A stretch of DNA of 51,445 nt from positions 1 through 51,445 of IMG/VR virus record IMGVR_UViG_3300013372_000298; one strand, written 5' to 3'. This document shows, piece by piece, positions 32,323 to 39,849 of this stretch; the first letter of the stretch is position 1, and each line of letters starts with the position of its first letter. Under the pieces are notes generated by a model. The model made no database searches. It was not told where the DNA came from and saw nothing but the letters and a program-made list of their open reading frames with translations. Origin of the DNA: a virus. The position numbers were made by a program, and so were the translations under genes.

Positions 32323-32330
32323 TATTTATC
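32323..32330 (-). promoter_or_regulatory. T4-type late promoter octamer
   Basis: GATAAATA on the minus strand, 16 nt before the ATG at 32306, with AAGGAAT between. Confidence 0.65.
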
Positions 32331-32344
32331 TGGAAACGGATGTT

Positions 32345-33766
32345 TTATTTCTTAAGTGAAGCCAATAAACTCTTGAGTTTTGCGCTCTGTACGTCGGGTA
32401 CGACCTTGCTAGACTCAGGGGTTATCTCCCCTGTTATAGGGTCAGTTTTTTCAATAACTGTGCTTGCTCCCACTTCGCTTGTAGCCTTGATTTTAGCCAG
32501 TAACTGAGTTCCTGAGGGTTGTGCCTTGTATGACTCATCGGTACCATCGTCTGTGATACGCAATGTTTCTACATCGAATTTAAGTTCAATCTTCTGACCT
32601 ACGCCTGAACTGCTACGTGTCTTCATCAATTGAATCTGATAAAGTCCACGCTCACGCATACTACGGCTAGTAAAGATACCAAACACATTGTCCGCAGTAT
32701 TAATCTTCGAAATACCACCTGAGATATGACTGTGATCAAATTCAATCTCTTCAACTGCGCTACGATTCAACTGACTTGCTGTGACAAATAGTACATTCAG
32801 TTCCTTTGCTAGATTACGCAATTCTTCTGACACATACTTGTCTTTAACAAACAAGTCACTAGGGCTGACTTTTGCGCTGACAGGCATGATCAAATCAAGA
32901 TAGTCAATACACAAGAAATCCACACGAACACCTGTTTGAATCTGCAATTCTTTAACATATGCTCTAATATCGTTAACATTACTTTGTGCCGGCATATACT
33001 TGATTCGTAGATGACCTGCTTTCTTTGCAACCATCTTGACCTTCATCTCAACATTATCAATGTCTTTGAAAATCTCACGGCTGCTTGTGTCAGTCATCAT
33101 ACTATCGATACGCATTGAACATAGACCTTCACTCAATTCAAGTGTGATATACACACCACTGAGACCTGCTTGTGCCCAATTCACTGCCAAGTTCTGCATG
33201 ATCAAACTCTTACCTGAACCTGAACCACCTGCAAAGATTTGTAGTTCACCGCGATTGAAGCCACCATATAACTTTTGATCAAGAATTGGCCAGCCTGTGC
33301 TGTTCTGACCGTTATTACTTTTCAATGCCATCAATCTCGCTCTAGGATCAGCAAAGTAATCAGTACCCATATCTTTCTGTAGAGAAATCTGAACTGCATC
33401 TTTGATCAGTTTCTCTACAGGTTCATACTCACCCTTCTCTAGCAAATCTGCCGATTTAAGGATAGCCCTCTCAAGTGCTTGTCGTTTCGTGAACGATTCG
33501 AATTCTTCTAGGAACCAGTCATAATGACCTTCATCTAATTCATCTAGCCTATCAACAGATACGTCAGTCGTTGCCTTGATCTGTATAGGTTCAGGCATGA
33601 CGTTATATTTTTTAGTATGTTCTATGATGAATTCAGCGACTGGTCTCAATCTACGATCAAAGTGTTCTGCATTCATGATGTTCATGACACGGGTATATAA
33701 CTCTGCGTTCGTTACCATCATTCTTAAAAACAATGTCTGTACATCAATGTTGAAGTCGTTTATCAA
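32345..33766 (-). CDS. 41: Replicative DNA helicase gp41 (DnaB-like)
   Basis: A 473-residue DnaB-family helicase. An N-terminal helical domain is followed by the RecA-like core. Walker A GGSGSGKS lies at about 180-187. The Walker B strand is VDFLCIDYLDLIM, near 285. The segments VTASQLNR, and VFGIFTSRSMRERGLYQIQL then LMKTRSSSGVG, correspond to the H3/arginine-finger end of the motor. It unwinds DNA 5'-3' at the phage replication fork and associates with primase gp61. The start codon overlaps the primase 3' end by 23 bp, so the two are coupled. The C-terminal 60 residues are a flexible Thr/Ser/Pro tail. Confidence 0.92.
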   Translation of the reverse strand: MINDFNIDVQTLFLRMMVTNAELYTRVMNIMNAEHFDRRLRPVAEFIIEHTKKYNVMPEPIQIKATTDVSVDRLDELDEGHYDWFLEEFESFTKRQALERAILKSADLLEKGEYEPVEKLIKDAVQISLQKDMGTDYFADPRARLMALKSNNGQNSTGWPILDQKLYGGFNRGELQIFAGGSGSGKSLIMQNLAVNWAQAGLSGVYITLELSEGLCSMRIDSMMTDTSSREIFKDIDNVEMKVKMVAKKAGHLRIKYMPAQSNVNDIRAYVKELQIQTGVRVDFLCIDYLDLIMPVSAKVSPSDLFVKDKYVSEELRNLAKELNVLFVTASQLNRSAVEEIEFDHSHISGGISKINTADNVFGIFTSRSMRERGLYQIQLMKTRSSSGVGQKIELKFDVETLRITDDGTDESYKAQPSGTQLLAKIKATSEVGASTVIEKTDPITGEITPESSKVVPDVQSAKLKSLLASLKK

Positions 33767-34724
33767 GTTGTTTCCTCTTAATCTCTAATTTTATTTTGCT
33801 ATTAGTCGCTGATTGCAAGATACTTAGCAATGTAGCGAGTTTGCCATATTTTATTACTGCGTCATTTACGTCTTTGATTCCAGTTTCCCAACTAGGAATA
33901 CTTACATAAAAACCCAGTTCTAATGCACGATTGATAACGTCCATACCACTTTTGTCCTGATCTGGTACAACAATTATCTTTTTATTCAGTTGTTTTAATA
34001 ATTCTGCTTGTTCTTCACTGATGCCGTTAGTAGTCAACGCACAGCCATCTATGCTCAATGCATCGAATATACCTTCAGTCACGACACATGCTTGCCATTC
34101 TGGTTTCTGTAAATCGTAACCAAACAAATATCCAGGTTGTTGCTCACTAATGAATTTAGGTTTACGATCATCTAAGTATCTGCTAGTGTGTCCTACTACC
34201 TTGTTTTCAAATGTGAAAGGTATGATGATGCGATTCGCTTGACGACCTTCTTCATCAGGAGTACACATGTAGGGGAACCTACTGATATCTACTTTACGTT
34301 TAGTTAGATACTCTATGAAGACTTCGTGTTTAGGATTGTTTGTGTCTATCAATTCAGCATCAGGCAAATTCATCTCTTTGAATTTTACCTTTTTCTTTTC
34401 TTTTTTTACCTTTACAAAATCTAACAAATCTTTGTGTTGTAAACTCTCAAAACTATATTTGTTGATATCGTCAATGTCCATACCACACCAAGCCAACAAT
34501 TGCTTTGTATTCTTAGTGAGTGGTTTGCCTAGCGTGAACCCAGATTTAAATCCGCAGTTAAAACAATGATAACTCCAGTTGTCGGCATCGCTGAATTTGA
34601 TACCACCGCGTCCGCGACGGTCAACGCTATGCCCGCGATAGTGGCAGCACACAGCGTTGAAACTGTGCCAGCCGCTTTGCGTTAGTTTTTTCTTACCAGG
34701 AATGACTTGAAGTATATCAAACAC
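33744..34724 (-). CDS. 61: DNA primase gp61
   Basis: A 326-residue primase. The N-terminal zinc-binding region has CCHYRGH near 26-32 and HCFNCGFKSG with C54 and C57. The TOPRIM domain is clear: CVVTEGIFDALSIDG (Glu) and IIVVPDQDKSGMDV (DxD). It synthesises RNA primers for lagging-strand synthesis with gp41. The predicted start is GTG at 34722-34724; the TATAAT 6 nt before it implies a leaderless message, and no ATG in frame lies nearby. It is upstream of and overlapping gp41, so primase and helicase form one operon. Confidence 0.9.
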   Translation of the reverse strand: MFDILQVIPGKKKLTQSGWHSFNAVCCHYRGHSVDRRGRGGIKFSDADNWSYHCFNCGFKSGFTLGKPLTKNTKQLLAWCGMDIDDINKYSFESLQHKDLLDFVKVKKEKKKVKFKEMNLPDAELIDTNNPKHEVFIEYLTKRKVDISRFPYMCTPDEEGRQANRIIIPFTFENKVVGHTSRYLDDRKPKFISEQQPGYLFGYDLQKPEWQACVVTEGIFDALSIDGCALTTNGISEEQAELLKQLNKKIIVVPDQDKSGMDVINRALELGFYVSIPSWETGIKDVNDAVIKYGKLATLLSILQSATNSKIKLEIKRKQLDKRLQH

Positions 34725-34730
34725 ATTATA

Positions 34731-34759
34731 ATTATATCACCTTGCTACGCAAAAACAAA
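34731..34759 (-). promoter_or_regulatory. Possible early promoter of the primase-helicase operon
   Basis: Minus strand: weak -35 TTTGTT (34754-34759), 17-bp spacer, TATAAT (34731-34736), 6 nt to the GTG start. A second TATAAT (34725-34730) abuts the start. Confidence 0.4.
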
Positions 34760-34775
34760 GTGTATCGGCAACTTA

Positions 34776-35147
34776 TTATTCCAAATCTTCTATGGCTGTT
34801 ATCATATCCAAAGTAATGTCGCCCATATACATGCATTGATCCGTTTCTAACAAACTTTCTTGCCAATCTTCAATATTAGTATGATCTATGTCACCTATCA
34901 ATTTAGTATGGTCTAATTTACTTACATCTACTGTGACTAAAACCACATCATCATTGCCGGTTCTATTTTGATCGGATTCGGCATATTCAATTGCTAATTC
35001 AGGATTATCTGTAAGAAAAACAGAATGTTGTCTTGAACTTTTTAGACCCTGTTTTTTTATTATTTCAGATGGTGTTGATGTACCGTGCCACAAATGTTTG
35101 TGTTTACTGGCTTCTTCTACTAATAATATGTAATCACGCAGACTCAT
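34776..35147 (-). CDS. Small ADP-ribosyltransferase-like late protein (mini-Alt candidate)
   Basis: A 123-residue protein. After a leader helix MSLRDYILLVEEASK come pieces typical of the PARP/ART fold: LWHGTS (19-24), VFLTDNPELAIEYAES (43-58), VVLVTVDVSKLDHTKLIGD (68-86) and CMYMGDITLDMI at the end. His of HGTS and Tyr of IEYA with a C-terminal Glu/Gln (ETDQCMY) would give an H-Y-E/Q-type triad. The start overlaps the stop of the upstream late virion gene (TAATG). L-V-E at residues 8-10 fits a prohead-protease cut. T4 Alt is a head-packaged ART injected with DNA; a similar role is inferred. A KptA/Tpt1-like phosphotransferase is the main alternative. Confidence 0.55.
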   Translation of the reverse strand: MSLRDYILLVEEASKHKHLWHGTSTPSEIIKKQGLKSSRQHSVFLTDNPELAIEYAESDQNRTGNDDVVLVTVDVSKLDHTKLIGDIDHTNIEDWQESLLETDQCMYMGDITLDMITAIEDLE

Positions 35148-35947
35148 TATCTTGCCAAAATGTTTGATACTATTCCGGTATTACTTGTGAATACCATTCT
35201 TATGAATGGGTGAAATCCATGTATCGTGTACCCTACAGTCTCAGTAGTTTCTAAGTATTCATCTGAACTTATAGGATACCAATCTGTAAGTTGGCTATTG
35301 AATGTACCTTCTATAGCAACTTCACCATTGAACTCATGTAAATGGGCCTGCAATGTCAACACTGGATTGTCATTAGTATTGATGACTGAACTATAATATG
35401 TATTAGCATTTGACAATACGTTGTTTATGCTGTTGTTACTATCTAAGTTAGGGAAAGGTTGTCCTGTCGGGATAGTAACCATTTCGCTAGGAACGAAACT
35501 AGGAAGTACGCTGTCTACTACATTGATCTGACCACGTGCGCCTGCCGCAGGGTCAACGAATACAGGATATCCAAACTGTCCTACAGGAATCTCTAAACTA
35601 TAGTGACACATCTGCGCAGGTATGTCTTCGATTTCGGCTGCATTGAGTTGCAGATATGCGATACCTGTCAATGGAAGTTCCAATGTCAATGCTTTCCTTA
35701 TTAATACTTCTGTACCATCATAATTTATGATGCGACAAGTTATCACTTTTCCTGTGATATCCACTGGTTTCTGCTCTTGGTTCAAGAACTGAAACTGTAA
35801 TTTGTTATCTACACCTTTATGTAGATTCATGGTTTTTGCGTATACTGGCATAAAGGCCCTCGGACTGTTTCCTGATAGTAGGACGACAATCTGGCGCTGG
35901 GTGAAAATGAATGCTGGTGTTGAATATCTAACTGTATTAATCGTCAC
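35147..35947 (-). CDS. BppU-like virion/baseplate protein
   Basis: A 266-residue protein. I choose GTG 35947 because AGGAG lies 9 nt before it and a late octamer precedes that; a longer in-frame extension to 36037 would run through the promoter. Residues of about 40-110 (NKLQFQFLNQEQKPVDITGK, VITCRIINYDGTEVLI, GIAYLQLNAAEIEDIPAQMC) resemble the N-terminal immunoglobulin-like domain of BppU baseplate proteins. SLEIPVGQFGYPVFVDPAAG follows. The C-terminal half (VAIEGTFNSQLTDWYPISSD, GYTIHGFHPFIRMVFTSNTG) looks like a second beta domain. Cotranscribed with the ART-like gene. Confidence 0.6.
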   Translation of the reverse strand: MTINTVRYSTPAFIFTQRQIVVLLSGNSPRAFMPVYAKTMNLHKGVDNKLQFQFLNQEQKPVDITGKVITCRIINYDGTEVLIRKALTLELPLTGIAYLQLNAAEIEDIPAQMCHYSLEIPVGQFGYPVFVDPAAGARGQINVVDSVLPSFVPSEMVTIPTGQPFPNLDSNNSINNVLSNANTYYSSVINTNDNPVLTLQAHLHEFNGEVAIEGTFNSQLTDWYPISSDEYLETTETVGYTIHGFHPFIRMVFTSNTGIVSNILAR

Positions 35948-35966
35948 AGATTGTCGCTCCTGTATG

Positions 35967-35974
35967 TATTTAGT
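35967..35974 (-). promoter_or_regulatory. Late promoter-like octamer
   Basis: ACTAAATA on the minus strand; predicted +1 near 35961, then AGGAG and GTG 35947. It decides the start of the BppU-like gene. Confidence 0.55.
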
Positions 35975-36009
35975 CGCATAAAAATAAAATATTTTATTGG
36001 CAACCCAAT

Positions 36010-36017
36010 TATAAATA
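36010..36017 (+). promoter_or_regulatory. T4-type late promoter, plus strand
   Basis: Exact TATAAATA with 7 nt to the ATG at 36025 and no Shine-Dalgarno; near-leaderless. Confidence 0.6.
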
Positions 36018-36024
36018 ATCTTCA

Positions 36025-36408
36025 ATGACGATTTCAAAAGATTTTTTTAAGAAGTTAACCGACAATCACCCCTTTATAACGGTCGTTTCCTTTGCCAGCC
36101 AAGATTATGTGGGAATAATGCAGAACCGAGATGATCAATGTACTAGCATATATGATTATGGTTCTATAGTAGATGTAAAGGTAAAAGAGTTGTTTCTAGA
36201 GTTAGGCGAGGTCTGGTGGTGGGAAAGTAACCGCCAGATACCTATCAATATTTTCCTCAAGGAAGAATGGAATCCATTCAAGCCCTATCTGAGGACATTT
36301 AACAATAAGAATTTAACCGTGTTACACGGCCCTATAGTGAGCCTAAACGAACTTAACAAGCGCAAGACAAAGCGCCGTAGTATAACGTTAGTTAAGCGGC
36401 TTCCTTGA
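36025..36408 (+). CDS. Conserved T4-like late protein, unknown function
   Basis: A 127-residue protein (FFKKLTDNHPFITVVSFASQ, YVGIMQNRDDQCTSIYDYGS, ELGEVWWWESNRQIPINIFL, WNPFKPYLRTFN) with a basic end KRKTKRRSITLVKRLP. I recall a very similar protein as a conserved single gene in T4-like cyanophages, without known function. The Trp-rich WWWESNR motif and basic tail could bind nucleic acid. Plus strand, divergent from the BppU-like gene; its 3' end overlaps the convergent deformylase gene by 21 bp. Confidence 0.6.
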   Translation: MTISKDFFKKLTDNHPFITVVSFASQDYVGIMQNRDDQCTSIYDYGSIVDVKVKELFLELGEVWWWESNRQIPINIFLKEEWNPFKPYLRTFNNKNLTVLHGPIVSLNELNKRKTKRRSITLVKRLP

Positions 36409-36885
36409 TCGCTTCTTTCTGCGATTTTTAGCCATTTCTAGGCTGAGTTTTCCTACCCTAGTGTCAAAACAAACCCCATTCAAATGATCAGACTCATGCT
36501 GATAGACTCTAGATATTAGTCCTGAAAACTCAGTCTCTATAATTCCACCCAACGCATTCTGATATTTTACTTTGATAGTGTCTGCTCTTCTGACACGCAA
36601 CCATAATTCAGGAAAACTTAAACAACCTTCTTGATCCATGATGTTGCCATCTGCTTCTATGATCTCAGGATTGATACAAGCATATAATTTGTCTTTATTG
36701 CCCATGATAAAGATGCGTTTACTCAAGCCTACTTGTGGACCTGCTAGACCGATACCGTTGCTCTCTATCATGATCCTAGCCATGTCTTTGATGATATCGC
36801 TAGGATCACCGTCAATCTCAAAGTCCCATGGTTCTGCGGTCAATCTTAATATAGGATCATTTTCTTTAACTAATTGTAAGTTCAT
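36388..36885 (-). CDS. def: Peptide deformylase
   Basis: A 165-residue enzyme with all three PDF motifs: GIGLAGPQ (44-51; the usual GLAAPQ has Gly for the second Ala), EGCLSFP (86-92) and HESDHLNG (130-137; HExxH in the form HESDH). The Cys of EGCLS and the two His bind the metal. It removes the formyl group from nascent proteins. Deformylases are common auxiliary genes of aquatic T4-like phages. The C-terminus is basic (KNRRKKRSRKPLN). It overlaps the upstream DnaE-like gene by 20 bp. Confidence 0.92.
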   Translation of the reverse strand: MNLQLVKENDPILRLTAEPWDFEIDGDPSDIIKDMARIMIESNGIGLAGPQVGLSKRIFIMGNKDKLYACINPEIIEADGNIMDQEGCLSFPELWLRVRRADTIKVKYQNALGGIIETEFSGLISRVYQHESDHLNGVCFDTRVGKLSLEMAKNRRKKRSRKPLN

Positions 36886-37474
36886 TGGATAACAAATTCA
36901 TGTGTACTACGACCAGATGCGCATACGCCACCGCATGCGACTTCTTGAAACTATATGTGCCTTCTTCTTTGTCCCATATAGTCTTATTCACTTCTGACCA
37001 AGATAGTCCTATCAGATGTTTTTTACCCGGTCGTATGACGGCTAAGAACATTGCTAGTCTCGGTATACTATTTACTGGCTCAGGCATCTTACGCAAACTA
37101 TTATAATGGTTACCCAAGTGTATCAACTTTTCTACAAATGAAGGATCGTTTAATTTATTCCAGTCTGGTTCAGCCATCAACTCTACAAGATGTTTTTCAT
37201 CACGCACATTCTTATAAACGTGTACATTGAGCATGTCGATTTTCATATAGCCACGTTCTTCTGCGTCTACATAATCGATAGATGCCATATCATTGACAGG
37301 GTCGTAAGGTATATCTGTTACATAAACGCCTGTCGCATGTTTACGTATAGTAGATTGATGATTAGCATAGTTGGAAACTTTAGCATTGCGCATTGCGGCA
37401 GAGGTATGACTAATCTTTTGCAAAATCAATTCACGATCTGCAAAGTCAATATCAATATCACTCTTAAATTTCAT
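36866..37474 (-). CDS. Miniature DnaE-like (family C polymerase core) protein
   Basis: A 202-residue protein resembling pieces of bacterial Pol III alpha in the right order: DIDIDFADR at 6-14 (DnaE DIDIDF, two catalytic Asp), KHATGVYVTDIP at 45-56 (DnaE HAAGVVI), GYMKIDMLNVHVYKNV at 75-90 (DnaE LLKFDFLGLRTL, third Asp as D80), and YSFKKSHAVAYAHL at 174-187 (DnaE FNKSHAAAYAL). DnaE uses about 350 residues between the first and last of these and has PHP, tau-binding and OB domains that are absent here. It may be a minimal polymerase, nuclease-like accessory or remnant. First in order before def, coupled to the small LRW gene. Confidence 0.6.
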   Translation of the reverse strand: MKFKSDIDIDFADRELILQKISHTSAAMRNAKVSNYANHQSTIRKHATGVYVTDIPYDPVNDMASIDYVDAEERGYMKIDMLNVHVYKNVRDEKHLVELMAEPDWNKLNDPSFVEKLIHLGNHYNSLRKMPEPVNSIPRLAMFLAVIRPGKKHLIGLSWSEVNKTIWDKEEGTYSFKKSHAVAYAHLVVVHMNLLSNELTIS

Positions 37475-37477
37475 AAA

Positions 37478-37693
37478 TTATTGCCATCTTAATTCAAACC
37501 AAATTGCATCTTTAGGATCACGGAATCTATATTCTGCTACGTGATCGTAGTTATAAGAAACATCGCTAACATCCTGAACAGTATGACTTATAAAAGTACC
37601 GCAGTTTTGTTTTGCCCAATCGGCGGCTTCATCAAAATGCTTTTCAGCCTCTGCATAAGGTATATTTGAATCATTCAAATAAACTAATTTCAT
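37478..37693 (-). CDS. Small LRW-tail family protein
   Basis: A 71-residue protein ending RFRDPKDAIWFELRWQ, a tail pattern (F-x-D-x-x-D-A-x-x-F-x-L-R-W) shared with the genes at 39438 and 39649. The N-terminus MKLVYLNDSNIPYAEAEKHF then AADWAKQNCGTF suggests a beta-alpha-beta fold. Start overlaps the exonuclease stop (ATGA). No function recognised. Confidence 0.6.
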   Translation of the reverse strand: MKLVYLNDSNIPYAEAEKHFDEAADWAKQNCGTFISHTVQDVSDVSYNYDHVAEYRFRDPKDAIWFELRWQ

Positions 37694-38238
37694 TTAGTCA
37701 GTCCCAACTTACGATATGCTTCTTGCACTTTGATAGCCTGACGTTCAGCATCTTCTACTGCTTTGTGTGTAGTCTTGTATCCGCCATCTTTCAATTTAAC
37801 ATTGGCTAGTTCATACAGTGTTCTTGTATCACGCACAGTATAGAATGGCCAAGGGATAGGATTAGGTCTATCACTCAATACTTGACGGAACGCTGTCTCT
37901 GCTACAACAACGTCAAATGCCGCACCGTTGCTCCACACTGCTCTGCGATTCCAACTAAACTTATATAATTCTTCCATGCACTCACGAAAACTAATACGTC
38001 CTATATCTCCCATAGCCTCTTCTTGCGCTTCAGGACTCTGCTCACTCCACCAACGAATCGTATCGTCATTGATAACACGATTGTGAATCTCTGTCTGCTC
38101 TTCGATAGTAGGACGCAACTCAAGTTTCTGTACTACACCATCGCCATATGGATCGAATCTAACGCAACCGATAGTGAGGATGACACAATAAGGACTTGTG
38201 TCTAGTGTCTCCATATCGATCATGATATCATTTGCCAT
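37690..38238 (-). CDS. dexA: DEDD 3'-5' exonuclease, DexA/Rv2179c-like
   Basis: A 182-residue protein. Exo I is IMIDMETLDTSPYCVILTIG (D8, E10). DDTIRWWSEQSPEAQ matches T4 DexA (STIEWWKNQSPEAR). Exo II region is WSNGAAFDVVV (Asp), and Exo III is THKAVEDAERQA (His...Asp). T4 DexA is a 3'-5' DNA exonuclease, while the Rv2179c relatives trim RNA, so the substrate could be either. Shine-Dalgarno GGAAAG. It is one of several small genes tightly packed here. Confidence 0.8.
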   Translation of the reverse strand: MANDIMIDMETLDTSPYCVILTIGCVRFDPYGDGVVQKLELRPTIEEQTEIHNRVINDDTIRWWSEQSPEAQEEAMGDIGRISFRECMEELYKFSWNRRAVWSNGAAFDVVVAETAFRQVLSDRPNPIPWPFYTVRDTRTLYELANVKLKDGGYKTTHKAVEDAERQAIKVQEAYRKLGLTK

Positions 38239-38239
38239 A

Positions 38240-38482
38240 TTATTCTTTCCAAATCCTATACATTGTTATCAATCTACTAGACCATATCTCTATGGTATAA
38301 CCTCTAGTAGTACCATAAAAGTCCCATCCATCACCCCTGCTACCAAAGTTTCTACGACACCATTTGATCACTTCTGCGCAATTATCTTTAACCTCAAATT
38401 TAACTCTATCATGGTCACGTGGATTCTCATACACCACCACATCTGCATAGTCAATAACAGGAACAAAACTACTTTTAATCAT
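38240..38482 (-). CDS. Small protein, possible divergent LRW-family member
   Basis: An 80-residue protein (DYADVVVYENPRDHDRVKFE, CAEVIKWCRRNFGSRGDGWD, TIEIWSSRLITMYRIWKE). Its helix with W-C-x-x-x-F/Y and the Trp-containing tail parallel the LRW proteins, but the tail is degenerate (YRIWKE). Function unknown. ATG overlaps the upstream gene's end. Confidence 0.5.
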   Translation of the reverse strand: MIKSSFVPVIDYADVVVYENPRDHDRVKFEVKDNCAEVIKWCRRNFGSRGDGWDFYGTTRGYTIEIWSSRLITMYRIWKE

Positions 38483-38744
38483 ATCTCAGCCTAAAAATAA
38501 GATACTTCTCTTTATCTGACACAGTATAATTGTCTGTGATTCCTGTGTCATTTAGTATCAGTTTAAATCCATACTTCTCTTCTATCCAAACAATGAATTC
38601 ATCTGCATCAAAATTACGCCCATCTTCAGTAAATTCTTTGCGTAGTTTTTTCAATGTCTCATAGTAGTCCCAACGTGCTTGACGCTTTTCAAATTCAGGA
38701 TCATCGTCATCATAATCCTGAAAACTTTTAGGGACGTTTACCAT
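38475..38744 (-). CDS. Small protein with LRY tail, possible LRW-family member
   Basis: An 89-residue acidic protein (SFQDYDDDDPEFEKRQARWD, YYETLKKLRKEFTEDGR, DEFIVWIEEKYGFKLILND) ending VSDKEKYLIFRLRYD. The end fits D-x-x-x-x-x-x-F-x-L-R-W/Y. It overlaps the 2OG oxygenase gene by 17 bp. Function unknown. Confidence 0.5.
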   Translation of the reverse strand: MVNVPKSFQDYDDDDPEFEKRQARWDYYETLKKLRKEFTEDGRNFDADEFIVWIEEKYGFKLILNDTGITDNYTVSDKEKYLIFRLRYD

Positions 38745-39441
38745 TGCTTGTCCAAACGTTATCTATATCTGATACTTCATCTATTATACTACTATCTAAG
38801 TAATTGAACAATAGAGCCGGGCGTTCAATTTGCCCGTTATTTGGCATACTGCTATGTAACACGCGACAATTGTACATCAATAAACTACCGCGGGGCATAT
38901 TATGTTGTTTGACATTCTGCATAAACCAGCGATCATAGTTACCACTATAACACTTGTGTATATCGAAATCGCGCTTTTGACTAAACGGGACCAATCCAGT
39001 ACTGCCGTTGTTTTCATTCAAGTCAGATAATGACACTATACATTGCACACCCAACAGTCGCTTGTCATAGTTCCATTTATCGAAACGATGGGGTGTGTCA
39101 ACGTGAGGATTAACCCATGTGCTACCACTGTTGATGAATACACAATCGCTAGCATAATGTTTTAGATTAGGCAGATTGTGTTCTATGATAGGGTCGATAT
39201 ACTTCTGTATCTTCTTTACTTCGGGAAAGTCAGTTACAGATTGACTCCACCACACACTAATATCTTCTAGGTTCTTGATATCATCACGTTCAGCATAGAC
39301 TTTCTTACTGCTACTAGCACGTACAGGATACAAATCTTTCAATCTATTATTGAAATCTGTGATACACAATTCTGGGATGAAACTCTCCCATATCATGTAT
39401 CCTTCTTTTGATTCTAATGTTGGTTTTATATCACGCATCAT
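38728..39441 (-). CDS. 2-oxoglutarate/Fe(II) dioxygenase (PhyH-like)
   Basis: A 237-residue protein, start taken at ATG 39441, which overlaps the upstream TGA (ATGA) with AAGGTGGGG before it; a GTG at 39447 is possible. The double-stranded beta-helix motifs are present: H113-x-D115 in NPHVDTPHRF, a central LLGVQCIVSLSDLNENNGST, and the distal H196 in NCRVLHSSMPN with R207 (IERPALLF) for 2-oxoglutarate. Such enzymes are frequent in T4-like cyanophages; substrates are unknown (protein, nucleic acid or small molecule). Lies between LRW small genes. Confidence 0.8.
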   Translation of the reverse strand: MMRDIKPTLESKEGYMIWESFIPELCITDFNNRLKDLYPVRASSSKKVYAERDDIKNLEDISVWWSQSVTDFPEVKKIQKYIDPIIEHNLPNLKHYASDCVFINSGSTWVNPHVDTPHRFDKWNYDKRLLGVQCIVSLSDLNENNGSTGLVPFSQKRDFDIHKCYSGNYDRWFMQNVKQHNMPRGSLLMYNCRVLHSSMPNNGQIERPALLFNYLDSSIIDEVSDIDNVWTSNGKRP

Positions 39442-39647
39442 CCCCACCTTAAGGAAAAATAACTAGCATGGCTTTCATTGTAAAAAGTAAACACAGCCTG
39501 TTTTGGAATCTCTCCGGTCATATTATCCCAATGACTTTGATGGAACGCAAAATCAAAATCTACATTCTGTACCCAGCCTATCTTTTTTAATTCATGTACT
39601 ATTTCTATAGTCTTCATAGAGTCGATATAAAGAGTCACTTGATTCAA
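39438..39647 (-). CDS. Small LRW-tail family protein
   Basis: A 69-residue protein if started at TTG 39647, which has GGGGA just upstream inside the previous gene's end; GTG 39638 or ATG 39617 are alternatives. It ends TFYNESHASYFSLRWG, aligning with the tails at 37478 and 39649. An N-terminal strand (VTLYIDS) precedes a helix (TIEIVHELKKIGW). Function unknown. Confidence 0.55.
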   Translation of the reverse strand: MNQVTLYIDSMKTIEIVHELKKIGWVQNVDFDFAFHQSHWDNMTGEIPKQAVFTFYNESHASYFSLRWG

Positions 39648-39648
39648 T

Positions 39649-39849
39649 CTATCCCCATCTTAATTCAAAGTGAACAGCATCTTTATTATCATAGAAATAA
39701 AAATCCATGTAATCCGTATCGGGATGCCATTCGAATTTACCACCCGGTAAACCATACTGATCTATACACCACGCACAAATTTCATTCCACATCTCGGTGT
39801 TGTTACGTCCGTCGCGCCATTCAAGCCTGACTTTAGTACCCTGCGACAT
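39649..39849 (-). CDS. Small LRW-tail family protein
   Basis: A 66-residue protein with a strand (KVRLEWRD), a helix (TEMWNEICAWCIDQYG) and the end YFYDNKDAVHFELRWG. The layout strand-helix-strand-tail is the same as in its neighbours. The ATG lies 17 bp inside the upstream zinc-finger gene. Function unknown. Confidence 0.6.
   Translation of the reverse strand: MSQGTKVRLEWRDGRNNTEMWNEICAWCIDQYGLPGGKFEWHPDTDYMDFYFYDNKDAVHFELRWG

Noticed and set aside
35948-36037. N-terminal extension of the BppU-like gene
   Set aside because: It spans the late octamer, the predicted +1 and the AGGAG of the GTG start.
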